64,000 nucleotides of DNA from Sphingomonas phyllosphaerae (GTDB lineage: Bacteria; Pseudomonadota; Alphaproteobacteria; Sphingomonadales; Sphingomonadaceae). A model generated the notes under the pieces. The model did not search any database. It saw nothing but the letters and a program-made list of their open reading frames with translations, and was not told the origin of the DNA. The DNA lies in NCBI GenBank assembly GCA_036946405.1, contig JAQIJC010000001.1:1309001-1373000 (forward strand), in the 5' to 3' direction. A program made the position numbers and the translations under genes. This document shows, piece by piece, positions 1-9,001 of the stretch. Each line of letters begins with the position of its first letter. Within the stretch, counting starts at the first letter, position 1.

Positions 1-13
1 CTCTGCTTCTTCA

Positions 14-295
14 CCCCTCCCCTTCGGGGGAGGGGCCGGGGGTGGGGCATGTCCTCGACCCTAGAGCGTTACCGGACCAAGTTGAACCACCGTCATCGCC
101 CTGCGGGCGACCGCTGCGCGGCGGGGCGCTTTCGGTGTGATGCCGCGTTGCTCGTCGGTCACGATGCTTTTGCATCGCTCCCTCCTCACGCCTCGCACCA
201 CACCAAAATCTCCTCCGTGCCGATGATCCAACTTGGTCCGGTAACGCTCTAAGATTCGCGGAACTTCCCCACCCCAACCCCTCCCCTGAAGGGGA
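14..295. repeat. Palindromic intergenic repeat interrupted by a MITE
   Basis: The arms at about 14-60 and 253-295 are inverted copies of each other: a CCCTCCCC..GGGGAGGGG hairpin, then a G-rich stretch reading GGGGTGGGG in one arm and CCCCACCCC in the other. Together they form one large palindrome of the kind scattered through sphingomonad genomes. The 186-bp MITE lies at its centre, so the palindrome was there first. No gene is supported in 1-310; the short frames here are translations of the repeat. Confidence 0.6.
64..249. mobile_element. 186-bp MITE, copy 1, flanked by TA
   Basis: Perfect 21-bp terminal inverted repeats (beginning GAGCGTTACCGGACC) bound the element. A TA dinucleotide lies at 62-63 and again at 250-251. 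It carries no transposase. An internal hairpin, CGATGC-TTTT-GCATCG, lies at 162-177. TA duplication with short inverted repeats is typical of IS630/Tc1-mariner derivatives, so this is probably a non-autonomous relic mobilised in trans; the family assignment is inference. A second copy of identical length is at 38001-38186. Confidence 0.75.
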
Positions 296-310
296 GAGGC
301 TTTCTGATCG

Positions 311-1462
311 TCAACCCGCCGTGAACGTCATCCCAGCGCGGGCGATGAGGCGGTCGCGGAGCGGTGCGCCCATGATCGCGCCGGGGGTCCAGATGCCGCC
401 CGGGGCCTCGACGTCGCGGAGCAGGCACAACGCGCTTTCGGCGAGCATCTTCGACGTGCAGCCATAGCCGGGGTCGCTGTCACCGGTCACGACCGCGTCG
501 ATGCGGGTGCCATCAGGCATCAGACCGGCAAAGAGGATGTCGAAATGGCCGGCGTCGCGCTCGGCCTTCGACGGACCTTCGCCCGACTTGGGCGCCTTGT
601 CGCCGGCGAATGGATTGAGCTTGGCCAGCGCCTCGGCCGCGGCCTTGCCGAGATCGCCGAGCCCGGTGACCACCATCTCGTCATAGACCAGATCGCCCCA
701 GCGCTGTCCGAGCAGGAAGTTGGTGCGGTGAACGTTCTTGGTGTTGATCGGCGCCATGATGAACGGCGCGACCCACGACTGGAGCGTCGCGTCATACTCG
801 GGGAGCAGCCCGCTCGGCTGGTGGGGGCCGGCATGGCCGGGGGTGAGCGCGAACGGATCGCTGAGCAGGCCGAACAACGACGGTTGGCGCGCGGCGGCGG
901 CGAGCGTGGCCTTGAGGCTGGCGGCGGTGCCGCCGGAGAAGCCGCCCTTCATGCGCCGGACGCGCGCCTTGATACGCGGCACCGGCGTGCCGAACCGCGC
1001 GAGCGTCGCTTCCTGCAACGTCATCACGCCAAGATCGAACGGGATCGAGTCGAACCCGCGCGAGAAGACGATCCGCGCGCCGCTGCGCTGCGCCTCGTCG
1101 TGATGCGCATCGATCATCTGGCGCATCCATGCCGGCTCGCCGCACAGGTCGACATAAGCGGTGCCGGTGGCGGCGCAGGCGGCGATCAACGTGCTGCCGT
1201 GGAGTTGATACGGGCCGACGGTGCTGATGACGACCGTGGCGCGGCGGCACATCGCCTCCAGCGTGGCGGCATCGTCGCTGTCGGCGATGATTGTCGCGAC
1301 GTCGGTCGCCAGATCGTCGCGCACCACGGCCAGCTTGTCGGCGGAACGACCGGCGATCGCCCAGCGCAGCCCGTCGGGCTCTCGTTGAGCAAGATATTCG
1401 GCGACGAGCTTGCCGGTGAAGCCGGTCGCGCCGAACAGGACGATATCGAATTCGGCAGCCAT
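311..1462 (-). CDS. Saccharopine dehydrogenase-like / trans-acting enoyl reductase family protein
   Basis: This 383-residue protein opens with a Rossmann dinucleotide-binding motif, VLFGATGFTGKLVAEYL (residues 8-24), followed by AGRSADKL, the usual start of the saccharopine dehydrogenase NADP-binding family. TVGPYQLHG and YVDLCGE in the middle are characteristic of the branch that includes the mycobacterial trans-acting enoyl reductase. Length fits that branch. It lies 3 bp behind the small gene at 1466-1780 and probably shares its transcript. The substrate cannot be read from sequence; an NAD(P)H-dependent reduction in lipid metabolism is the family expectation. Confidence 0.8.
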   Translation of the reverse strand: MAAEFDIVLFGATGFTGKLVAEYLAQREPDGLRWAIAGRSADKLAVVRDDLATDVATIIADSDDAATLEAMCRRATVVISTVGPYQLHGSTLIAACAATGTAYVDLCGEPAWMRQMIDAHHDEAQRSGARIVFSRGFDSIPFDLGVMTLQEATLARFGTPVPRIKARVRRMKGGFSGGTAASLKATLAAAARQPSLFGLLSDPFALTPGHAGPHQPSGLLPEYDATLQSWVAPFIMAPINTKNVHRTNFLLGQRWGDLVYDEMVVTGLGDLGKAAAEALAKLNPFAGDKAPKSGEGPSKAERDAGHFDILFAGLMPDGTRIDAVVTGDSDPGYGCTSKMLAESALCLLRDVEAPGGIWTPGAIMGAPLRDRLIARAGMTFTAG

Positions 1463-1465
1463 GTT

Positions 1466-1780
1466 TCAGTCGGTGCCGACACCGGTCAGCGGGGTTCCGG
1501 AGCCACCAGCGCGATCGTCGCCGGGATCCTCGCCGTCATGGCCGCCACCAGCGCCGGCGCCGCTGCCCCGTACCGCGCCGGTCGCGGGGTCGAACGACGC
1601 ACGGCGGCCGGCGTCGCCCGCCGACGGGCCGAGCACCGAGCGTTTCGGCGCGACGGAGCCGGCCGGCATGTCCTCGGCAAGCTTGCGCTCCTCGTCGAGC
1701 GTATAGCCCTGGCCGAATTTGCCGGTGTCCTTGTCGAAGGCGGTCCGGCGGCGATGCTGCGGGTCGACGGGGTCGGTCAT
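1466..1780 (-). CDS. Small hydrophilic hypothetical protein
   Basis: The 104-residue product is charged and glycine-rich, with no signal peptide or membrane segment. It contains TAFDKDTGKFGQGYTLDEERKL and, later, a similar ASFDPATGAVRGSGAG, so an FDxxTGxxxGxG phrase occurs twice and suggests an internal duplication. The C-terminal third is low-complexity Gly/Asp. It ends 3 bp before the reductase start, which implies cotranscription. I do not recognise a characterised family. Confidence 0.6.
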   Translation of the reverse strand: MTDPVDPQHRRRTAFDKDTGKFGQGYTLDEERKLAEDMPAGSVAPKRSVLGPSAGDAGRRASFDPATGAVRGSGAGAGGGHDGEDPGDDRAGGSGTPLTGVGTD

Positions 1781-1864
1781 GGTGCGGCAACGCGCGGCGC
1801 GGGGTGATGATCCGTGCGGATAAGCGCGTGGTTGGAGGCTCTGCTTCTCCCGTCCACCACTTCC

Positions 1865-1958
1865 GTCACCCCGGACGTGTTCCGGGGTCCACCGTTCCGA
1901 TAAACAAACGACTGATAGGTCCGCGGAACGGTGGATGCCGGAACACGTCCGGCATGAC
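1865..1958. repeat. Palindromic intergenic repeat (family A)
   Basis: Arms 1865-1899 and 1924-1958 are imperfect inverted copies with the core CCGGACGTGTTCCGG. A second member is at 38397-38490. It fills most of the gap between the genes starting at 1780 and ending at 2006. Confidence 0.75.
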
Positions 1959-2005
1959 CGGCGCGTTTCGCGAAGGTTTCGATCAAGTCCGGGGCGACGA
2001 GAACA

Positions 2006-2197
2006 TCACCGCCGCGCGCCCTGCTCTGCCGCCAGCGCCATCGCCTGTGCCGTGCCGGTCGCGGGTTTGACGCGCGCCGCGGGTTCGTTGCGGCCGAGCG
2101 TCAGATACAGCACGCCTGCGATCAGCACGCAGATCGCGAGCAGGGCGGGCCAGCCGGCGCTGCTGCGCTGGCCGATCGGGCGATGGTCGTGCGACAT
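2006..2197 (-). CDS. Small single-pass membrane protein
   Basis: This 63-residue product has one strongly hydrophobic stretch, WPALLAICVLIAGVLYLTL (residues 16-34), after a polar N-terminus and before an Ala-rich soluble tail. The ATG was chosen because a GGAG ribosome-binding site sits about 7 bases upstream; longer in-frame extensions overlap the neighbouring gene. Function unknown. Confidence 0.55.
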   Translation of the reverse strand: MSHDHRPIGQRSSAGWPALLAICVLIAGVLYLTLGRNEPAARVKPATGTAQAMALAAEQGARR

Positions 2198-2286
2198 GGC
2201 AATTCTCCGGCGGTCGAAACAATCGTCGGATGTAATAACCTGTGTTGCGGGCGTGTTCCGGGCTGGCCGGTGAGATTTTGTTGCTG

Positions 2287-3018
2287 TCAGGCGGCGTGCT
2301 GATGCGCGTCGCGGTCGGCCATCGCGGCCTCCGCCTGCGCCAGCGCGCGCGCATCGTCGACATCGAGCCACCAGGCATCGCCGATGTCGATCACCCGCGC
2401 CTCGCCGGTCCGGGCCAGCGCCTCGACGCCGGCCGAGATCGAACCGGGGCCGCCGGCGGCGATCGAGGCGCGCAGCGCGTCGTGGAAGCGGGCATCGACC
2501 GCGAAGACGCCGGTGTCGAAGCAATTATAGTCGGGAAGGTGTTTGCCGATCGCGACGATCCGGTCGCCCTCCGCGCGGACGCGCGTGACGTCGTCCATGT
2601 CGACAAGCGGATTGTCGAGCCGGCGATCGACGCCGAGCGTCAGCGCCGCGTCAGGGGCGGTGGCGACGCGCGCGATCAGCGCCGGATCGACGAGATGATC
2701 GGCCATCATCAGCAAATGCCGCCGCGCGCCGATTACCTCGGCGCCGGTCAGCACCGAATGGCCGTTCGACAGCGACCAGTCCGGGGTGCGCACGCAGCGT
2801 ACCGGCAGGTCGAGCGTCGCGGCAGCGAGCGCCAGATGGCGTTCGAGCCGCTCCGCTTCATGGCCGGTGACGACCGTGACATCGGCGACGCCGCCCGCGC
2901 GGGCGGCGCGCAGCACGCGCTCGATCAGCGGAACGCCGTGGACCAGCGTCAGCGGTTTCGAGGGTGACACCTCGCGCAGCCGGCTGCCATAGCCGGCCGC
3001 GACGATCAGCGCGTGCAA
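2287..3018 (-). CDS. Nucleotidyltransferase, probable CTP:inositol-1-phosphate cytidylyltransferase
   Basis: The 243 residues form a sugar-nucleotidyltransferase fold. It starts with the activation loop ALIVAAGYGSRLREVSPSKPL (Gly-rich loop at 8-14, Lys21) and continues with the catalytic-core phrase LMMADHLVDP, which is close to that of cytidylyltransferases acting on inositol-1-phosphate (IPCT). It lies 12 bp behind the inositol-3-phosphate synthase gene on the same strand and opposite a CDP-alcohol phosphotransferase, so its likely role is CTP + inositol-1-phosphate to CDP-inositol. The family is certain; the substrate is inferred from context. Confidence 0.75.
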   Translation of the reverse strand: MHALIVAAGYGSRLREVSPSKPLTLVHGVPLIERVLRAARAGGVADVTVVTGHEAERLERHLALAAATLDLPVRCVRTPDWSLSNGHSVLTGAEVIGARRHLLMMADHLVDPALIARVATAPDAALTLGVDRRLDNPLVDMDDVTRVRAEGDRIVAIGKHLPDYNCFDTGVFAVDARFHDALRASIAAGGPGSISAGVEALARTGEARVIDIGDAWWLDVDDARALAQAEAAMADRDAHQHAA

Positions 3019-3030
3019 GGTCGAGAGGCC

Positions 3031-4137
3031 TTATTCGGCGGCGAGGCGCGCGTCGGCGTGGATGAACTCGTTGGTCATCGCGGCCGCCACGTCGTCGGTC
3101 ACCTGCTGCGGCGGGTGCTTGCAGAAGAACGCCGACGGGCCTTCCAGCGCGCCGCCGATGCCACGCTCCAACCCGAGCTTTACGCAGCGGATCGCGTCGA
3201 CCACGACCGCCGCCGAATTCGGCGAATCCTCGACCGACAGGCGCAATTCGAGGTTCATCGGCACGCCACCGAACAGGTCGCCCTCAAGCCGCAGGAAGCA
3301 CAGCTTGTTGTCGCCCAGCCACGGAATGTAGTCCGACGGACCGACGTGGATGTTCTCGTCCGCCAGCCGCTCGGCGATCACCGCCTGCACCGCCTCGGTC
3401 TTCGACTCCTTCTTGCTCGCCAGCCGGTTGCGGTCGAGCATGTTCATGAAGTCGGTGTTGCCGCCGGTGTTGAGCTGATAGGTGTGATCGATCGTCACGC
3501 CGCGCTGGCCGAACAGGTTCGACAGCACGCGGTGGACGATCGTCGCGCCGACCTGCGCCTTCACGTCGTCGCCGATGATCGGCAGGCCGGCGTCGGCGAA
3601 CTTCTTCTCCCACTCCGGGCGCGAGGCGATGAACACGGGCATGCAGTTGACGACGCCGAGACCGGCCTCGAGCGCGCACTCCATGTAGAATTCGGTCGCG
3701 TCCTGGCTGCCGACCGGCAGGAAGTTGACGAGGATCTCGGCGCCCGAGTTCTTCAGCTCGGCGATGATCTCCGCCTTCTCGGCGTCCCGGGTTTCGTTGA
3801 TCTCGAACCCGCGATCGTTGGCCGCGGTCAGCATGTGCGGCGCGACGCCGTCCAGCTTCGCGCCCATCTTCACGATGGTGCCGGTCTTGGGCACGTCGGC
3901 GTGGAAGACCTTGGTGCAATTGGGCTTGGCGAAAATCGCTTCACCCAGATCAAGGCCGACCTTGCGCGAGTCGACGTCAAATGCCGCGACGAACTCCAGA
4001 TCGCCGACCTTGTATCCACCGATGTCCTCGTGGATCAGGCCCGCGGCGGTGTTGCTGCCGGCATAGTGATATTTCCCTTGAATAAGGCTGCTTGCGCAGT
4101 TGCCGACACCGATAACCGCAACCTTGATCGTCGCCAT
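3031..4137 (-). CDS. ino1: Inositol-3-phosphate synthase
   Basis: This enzyme isomerises and cyclises glucose-6-phosphate to inositol-3-phosphate using NAD. The 368-residue protein has the N-terminal NAD motif VIGVGNCASSLIQG (8-21), DDVKAQVGATI (190-200), the signature NTGGNTDFMNML (223-234) and lysines in SKKESKTEAV (241-250). Length matches the short prokaryotic form. The ATG was chosen at the NAD-binding strand; a much longer open frame upstream is a shadow of the opposite gene. It leads the operon with the cytidylyltransferase and shares a 132-bp divergent promoter region with the phosphotransferase gene. Confidence 0.93.
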   Translation of the reverse strand: MATIKVAVIGVGNCASSLIQGKYHYAGSNTAAGLIHEDIGGYKVGDLEFVAAFDVDSRKVGLDLGEAIFAKPNCTKVFHADVPKTGTIVKMGAKLDGVAPHMLTAANDRGFEINETRDAEKAEIIAELKNSGAEILVNFLPVGSQDATEFYMECALEAGLGVVNCMPVFIASRPEWEKKFADAGLPIIGDDVKAQVGATIVHRVLSNLFGQRGVTIDHTYQLNTGGNTDFMNMLDRNRLASKKESKTEAVQAVIAERLADENIHVGPSDYIPWLGDNKLCFLRLEGDLFGGVPMNLELRLSVEDSPNSAAVVVDAIRCVKLGLERGIGGALEGPSAFFCKHPPQQVTDDVAAAMTNEFIHADARLAAE

Positions 4138-4269
4138 TCTACCCCACTTGCCGACGCTTAGTCGGACGAAAAGCCATTTTACGTTGCCGCTTCGTGACAG
4201 ATACGTGGCATCTGTCAAGCGAGCCGATGCGCTGTATAGGCGCAGCGGGGCAATCTCGCGAGGGACCGC

Positions 4270-5139
4270 GTGAACGAATCTGAAACGGCTGTGGCGGGAA
4301 AGCCGCGCGAGCTGCAGGGTTTTCTGAACAGGGTATTGTATCACCCGCTGGCGCACCGGCTGGCGAAGGCGCTGGTGCCGACTCCGGTGACGCCGAACAT
4401 GGTGTCGAGCGCCGGCGCGGGAATGGTGATGGTGACCGCGGTGCTCTACGCCTGGGTCGCGACCCCGGTGGCGATCGCGATCGGCTTCGCGCTGCATTGC
4501 GGCTGGCACGTCGTCGACGGCGCGGACGGTGCCTTGGCGCGGATGTCGGGGCGCGCCTCGCCGTCGGGCGAGATCGTCGACGGGCTGTGCGACTATGCCG
4601 GGCACGGGGTGCTGTATCTGTTGCTGGCGGGAGCGCTGGACGACACCGTGGGCTGGATCGCGTGGCCGATCGCGATCGCCGCGGGGCTGAGCCGCGCGGT
4701 GCAATCGGTGTTCGCCGAGAGCCAGCGGCGGACCTATCAATGGTGGGCGTATAATACGCCCTGGCTGCAGAACGCGAAGTCGGACGGGCGCGGGATCGGG
4801 GTGGCGCTGTCCAATCTTTACCTGAGCGTGTGGCACGCGCTGTCGCGTCCGACGCAGCGCGTGAACGCTTTGGTGGCGAGCGCCGAGGCCGATCCGCCCG
4901 AGCGGCGGCGGATCGCCGGGATCGCGCGGACGATCGGATCGCGCGCGCTGCCGCTGCTGGCGGCGCTTGGCGCCAATCCGCGCACGATCCTGTTGGGGCT
5001 GAGCATGATTGCGGGGACGCCCTTGTGGTTCTTCCTGATCGAGATCGTGGTGCTCAACGTCGGGCTGGTGCTGGCGATCATGCAGGCGGCCTATCTCGGA
5101 CGGCGGATCGCGGGGCTGATCGCCGACGGGCACCAATAA
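4270..5139 (+). CDS. CDP-alcohol phosphotransferase (inositol-phosphate transferring, predicted)
   Basis: An integral membrane enzyme of 289 residues with about six hydrophobic segments. The complete CDP-alcohol phosphotransferase motif DGx2ARx8Gx3Dx3D is present (D83, D86, G100, D104, D108). The start is GTG. Being divergent from inositol synthase and the cytidylyltransferase, it is the expected third step, moving phosphoinositol from CDP-inositol to a lipid alcohol or to another inositol phosphate. Which acceptor is used is unknown; a standard phosphatidyltransferase using CDP-diacylglycerol is the alternative. Confidence 0.85.
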   Translation: MNESETAVAGKPRELQGFLNRVLYHPLAHRLAKALVPTPVTPNMVSSAGAGMVMVTAVLYAWVATPVAIAIGFALHCGWHVVDGADGALARMSGRASPSGEIVDGLCDYAGHGVLYLLLAGALDDTVGWIAWPIAIAAGLSRAVQSVFAESQRRTYQWWAYNTPWLQNAKSDGRGIGVALSNLYLSVWHALSRPTQRVNALVASAEADPPERRRIAGIARTIGSRALPLLAALGANPRTILLGLSMIAGTPLWFFLIEIVVLNVGLVLAIMQAAYLGRRIAGLIADGHQ

Positions 5140-5146
5140 GCTTGCC

Positions 5147-5172
5147 GGAACCCGTCCGTGCGGCGGCGGGTT
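5147..5172 (+). promoter_or_regulatory. Possible EcfG-type promoter upstream of sodC
   Basis: GGAAC (5147-5151), a 17-base spacer, then GGTT (5169-5172), one base off the alphaproteobacterial general-stress consensus GGAAC-N16/17-CGTT. It lies about 32 bases before the sodC start, a reasonable distance. Confidence 0.35.
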
Positions 5173-5203
5173 GGCGCGACATCAATCATAGGGAGGAACG
5201 ACG

Positions 5204-5746
5204 ATGCGACGGGTTCTGACGTTGACGGGGGTCGGGCTGGCGGCGCTGTCGCTGGCGGCGTGCAACGACGAGGGCAAAATGGACACCGGCACGCCGGTCG
5301 CGGGCGGCGCGCGCGCGGTGGCGATGCTGGCGACCGCGACCGGCGCGCCCGCCGGCCGCGCCAGCGCGACCGACGTGGCGGGGGGCGTGCGCTTCACGAT
5401 CGACGCGAAGGGAATGCCGGCGGGCACGCATGGCGCGCACGTCCATATGGTCGGGCGCTGCGACGCGCCGGACTTTACGAGCGCGGGCGGACACTGGAAC
5501 CCGACGCAGAAGAAGCACGGGACGATGAACCCGCAGGGACCGCATCAGGGCGATTTGCCGAACCTGGTGATCGGCAGCGACGGGCGCGGGACGATCGGCG
5601 CGGTGATCCCGGGCGCGACGCTTGCGGGGCTGCTCGATGCCGATGGTGCGGCGATGGTGATCCATGCCGGGCCGGACGACCTGATGACCGACCCGAGCGG
5701 CAATTCGGGCGGGCGGATTGCGTGCGGGGTGTTCCAGGCGTCGTGA
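5204..5746 (+). CDS. sodC: Copper/zinc superoxide dismutase lipoprotein
   Basis: Converts superoxide to peroxide in the envelope. The N-terminus is a lipoprotein signal ending in LAAC (Cys20). The SodC copper/zinc ligands appear in order: GAHVHMVGRC (His79, His81), GGHWNP, KKHG and GPHQGDLPN. The C-terminal GNSGGRIACGV supplies the disulfide cysteine and active-site arginine. At 180 residues it is normal for the family. A GGAG site precedes the ATG. It is a single gene with a possible stress promoter. Confidence 0.95.
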   Translation: MRRVLTLTGVGLAALSLAACNDEGKMDTGTPVAGGARAVAMLATATGAPAGRASATDVAGGVRFTIDAKGMPAGTHGAHVHMVGRCDAPDFTSAGGHWNPTQKKHGTMNPQGPHQGDLPNLVIGSDGRGTIGAVIPGATLAGLLDADGAAMVIHAGPDDLMTDPSGNSGGRIACGVFQAS

Positions 5747-5768
5747 CGTTGTGAGGGCAGGCTAACGG

Positions 5769-5835
5769 CCGTTCGTGCTGAGCCTGTCGAAGCACGGGGT
5801 CGGGGCACGCCCTTCGACAAGCTCAGGGCGAACGG
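5769..5835. repeat. Palindromic intergenic repeat (family B)
   Basis: Arms begin CCGTTCGTGCTGAGC and end CTCAGGGCGAACGG, with an inner TGTCGAAG/CTTCGACA pair. A longer relative is at 43706-43808. It lies between convergent genes. Confidence 0.7.
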
Positions 5836-5855
5836 AATCGACCGGTCGGCCCTTG

Positions 5856-7406
5856 TCAAACCGGCTCCCCCGCCGTCCGCGCGCGTGCTTCGCGGGTGCG
5901 TTCGGCGGCGGGAAAGCGGCGGTAGGCGACCAGCCCGGCCGCGAGCGTGATCGGCACGCTGAGCAGCAACGACAACATGCCCGTCGACAGGCTGCCGCTC
6001 AGCGTCGAGATCCGGCCGGCGAGGTACGGGCCAAGCGCGAGCCCGATCAGCGTCGTGCCGATGAAGAAGGTCGCGGTTGCGGTGCCGCGCATCCGCGGCA
6101 GCACCAGATCCTGCGTCGCGGCGGCGGCGGCGCCCAGCCCCCAGGCCGCGAACACCTGCGCGCAGAACACACAGACATAGAGCACGATCGGCGTCGCGGT
6201 GGTGTAGCCCGCGATCATGAACGGCACCGGCAGTACTGCGCTGGCCAGCACCGGCACCAGCCGCCCGGCCGGGTTGCTGCGCCGCAGCCGGTCGGCGAGC
6301 AGTCCGCCGGTGGTGACGCCGATGAACCCCGCCGCCGCGCCCGCGCCGCCGATGAACAGCCCGGCCTGTGCGGGGGCGACGCCGAGCACGCGGATCGCAT
6401 AGGGGGCGGCCCAGAAGCTCGACGCATAGGCCATGAAGGCGTTGAGCCCGTAGGCCACCACGGTGCAGAGAAAGGCGGGCGTGCCGAGGATCAGCGCGAA
6501 GGTCGGCGGGTCGCGATGCCGCAGCGCGCAGCCCCAGGAGAAGACCGCATAGAAGCCGACGCCGACCGCGATCCACTGCGGCAGCGGCTCGCCGAGCGTG
6601 TGGAGCAGGACGACGAGCGCGACGGTGACCGCCAGCCCGGCGAGGTTGACGAGCAGCGCGCGGCGCCCGAGCCGTGCCGCACCGATCAGCGTGAGCGGCG
6701 GGAGGATCGTTATCAGCTCGTCAAAGAAGGCGCGGAACGGTGCCGGGTGCGATGGCGGCGTCGGCAGCCCCTCGACCGCGCCGCGTACCGGCTCGCGCAA
6801 GGTCGCCACGACCAGCGCGAGCACCAGCCCTGGCACGCCGACCGCGAGAAACGCCGCCTGCCAGCCGGCGAGCCCGAGCGGCCCGCCGCCGGGGTAGGCG
6901 CGGTTCCAGTTCTGGACGATCAGTCCGCCGATGAACAACGAGCAGCCGCCGCCGACATACAGGCCCGCCGAATAGATCGACAGCGCGGTGGCGCGCAGCC
7001 GCTTGGGGAAATAATCGGAGATCAGCGAATAGGCCGAGGGGGAGGCGGTCGCCTCGCCGACGCCGACACCGACCCGCGCGGCGGCGAGCTGTGCGCCATT
7101 GGCCGACAGCCCCGACAATGCGGTCATCGCCGACCAGAGCGTCAGTCCGGCGGTCATCAGCCGGACGCGGTGCCAATTGTCGGCCAGCCGGCCGAGCGGG
7201 ATGCCGAACAGCGCGTAAAAAACCCCGAAAGCGGTGCCGTAGAGGAAGCCGAGATCCTCGTCGCGCAGGTTCAGGTCGCGCTTGATGTCTTCGGCGAGGA
7301 TCGAGATCACCTGTCGATCGACGAAGTTGAGGACATATACCAGGAACAGCAGCCCCAGCACATACCATGCATAGCCGCTTGCGCGGCCGTCCTGCTCTCC
7401 GGCCAT
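5856..7406 (-). CDS. MFS transporter, spinster-like
   Basis: A 516-residue polytopic membrane protein. The opening YVLNFVDRQVISILAEDIKRDL and the loop GIPLGRLADNWHRVRLM are characteristic of spinster-type major facilitator proteins. About 12 hydrophobic segments are visible, with a central polar loop near residues 215-240. The ATG was chosen because GGGAGGA lies 5-6 bases upstream. The substrate is unknown; proteins of this group are often annotated as lipid or aromatic-compound exporters. It is transcribed alone. Confidence 0.88.
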   Translation of the reverse strand: MAGEQDGRASGYAWYVLGLLFLVYVLNFVDRQVISILAEDIKRDLNLRDEDLGFLYGTAFGVFYALFGIPLGRLADNWHRVRLMTAGLTLWSAMTALSGLSANGAQLAAARVGVGVGEATASPSAYSLISDYFPKRLRATALSIYSAGLYVGGGCSLFIGGLIVQNWNRAYPGGGPLGLAGWQAAFLAVGVPGLVLALVVATLREPVRGAVEGLPTPPSHPAPFRAFFDELITILPPLTLIGAARLGRRALLVNLAGLAVTVALVVLLHTLGEPLPQWIAVGVGFYAVFSWGCALRHRDPPTFALILGTPAFLCTVVAYGLNAFMAYASSFWAAPYAIRVLGVAPAQAGLFIGGAGAAAGFIGVTTGGLLADRLRRSNPAGRLVPVLASAVLPVPFMIAGYTTATPIVLYVCVFCAQVFAAWGLGAAAAATQDLVLPRMRGTATATFFIGTTLIGLALGPYLAGRISTLSGSLSTGMLSLLLSVPITLAAGLVAYRRFPAAERTREARARTAGEPV

Positions 7407-7464
7407 GCATCCTCCCGATTTTTCCAGTAGCGTATCAGAGTAATGGGGTGAGGGAAGGGGCTGC

Positions 7465-7490
7465 TCCCCTCCCCTGAAGGGGAGGGGCTT
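7465..7490. terminator. GC-rich hairpin between convergently read repeats
   Basis: CCCCTCCCC and GGGGAGGGG pair around a TGAA loop and are followed by CTT. It could end transcription of the downstream minus-strand gene or be a remnant of the palindromic repeat family. It has no clear T tract. Confidence 0.35.
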
Positions 7491-7513
7491 ACCTGGATCG
7501 AAGCTCGGCGATC

Positions 7514-8056
7514 CTAGTCCAAAGGCCACCTTGCCACCGCCTCGTAACGCGCGCCTTCGTGGCCGAGGATGCTCTCGTACAATATCAGGTGCGGCATCGT
7601 GAAGTCGGGCGACGCGAGTGCGGCGTGGGCGGCGATCCAGCGGTCGATTAGTGCCGGGTCGCCCGCGGTGCGGGAGAAGCGCGCGAGCGTGACGTGGGGC
7701 AGATAGCGGCGCGGGTCGGGTGCGACGCCGGCACGGGCGAGCGCCTGATCGACCTTGCGGTGGAGCGCGGCAAGCGGCTCGGCGGGGACGACGCGCGCCC
7801 AGAGCGTGTCGATCCGGCCGCGCTTGTCGAAGGTGCCCGCGCCATCCAGCCGGACGGTCGGCGCAGGGGCGACGATCCGCGACAGCGCAGTGGCGACGTC
7901 CTCGGCCTGTCGCCGGTCGACCTCGCCGATGAAGCGTAGCGTGACGTGCAGTTGCTCGTCGTCCTGCCAGCGCGCGCCGGGCAGGCCCTCCATCGCGTCC
8001 AGCAACAGGGTGCGGATCGCAGGGGGCGGGCGCAGCGCGACGAAGAGGCGGTGCAT
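7514..8056 (-). CDS. thpR: RNA 2',3'-cyclic phosphodiesterase
   Basis: A two-histidine phosphoesterase that opens 2',3'-cyclic phosphate on RNA. The two HxTx motifs are HVTLRF (near residue 40) and HVTLAR (near residue 124) in a 180-residue protein, the expected spacing and length. The start MHRLFVAL fits the family; a longer in-frame extension was rejected because it runs into the neighbouring promoter region. Divergent from the Bax-inhibitor gene. Confidence 0.9.
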   Translation of the reverse strand: MHRLFVALRPPPAIRTLLLDAMEGLPGARWQDDEQLHVTLRFIGEVDRRQAEDVATALSRIVAPAPTVRLDGAGTFDKRGRIDTLWARVVPAEPLAALHRKVDQALARAGVAPDPRRYLPHVTLARFSRTAGDPALIDRWIAAHAALASPDFTMPHLILYESILGHEGARYEAVARWPLD

Positions 8057-8114
8057 GGGGCTGTAACGAACCTTTGCTGGATCGGATGCGCCATCGTGCC
8101 TCGCTTGAAAAGCG

Positions 8115-8140
8115 GGAACCGACGCGCGATATTCTCCGTA
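8115..8140 (+). promoter_or_regulatory. Possible EcfG-type promoter upstream of the Bax-inhibitor-1 gene
   Basis: GGAAC (8115-8119), a 17-base spacer and CGTA (8137-8140), one base off the general-stress consensus, about 38 bases before the start codon. Confidence 0.35.
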
Positions 8141-8177
8141 TCCGACCCATTCGTTCGGATGAAGGAGCAAAGAGACA

Positions 8178-8918
<741 letters not shown>

Positions 8919-8946
8919 TCCGCGGGATTGAGTGATCGAACGTCAG

Positions 8947-8980
8947 GGGCTCGGCGGGTGATCGCCGGGCCCTTTCTCTT
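8947..8980 (+). terminator. Rho-independent terminator after the Bax-inhibitor gene
   Basis: A 10-bp stem (8947-8956 with 8963-8972, one G-U pair), a six-base loop and a trailing TTTCTCTT. Confidence 0.7.
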
Positions 8981-9001
8981 GTGCGAAAGGAAGGGGCGAG
9001 G

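Noticed and set aside
49..252. Short frames within the MITE (both copies)
   Set aside because: They are translations of the terminal and internal repeats. There is no ribosome-binding site, and the element is under structural rather than coding constraint.
3031..5136. Inositol synthase read as a 701-residue protein
   Set aside because: The N-terminal 330 residues are antisense to the CDP-alcohol phosphotransferase. The NAD-binding strand starts at the ATG at 4137.
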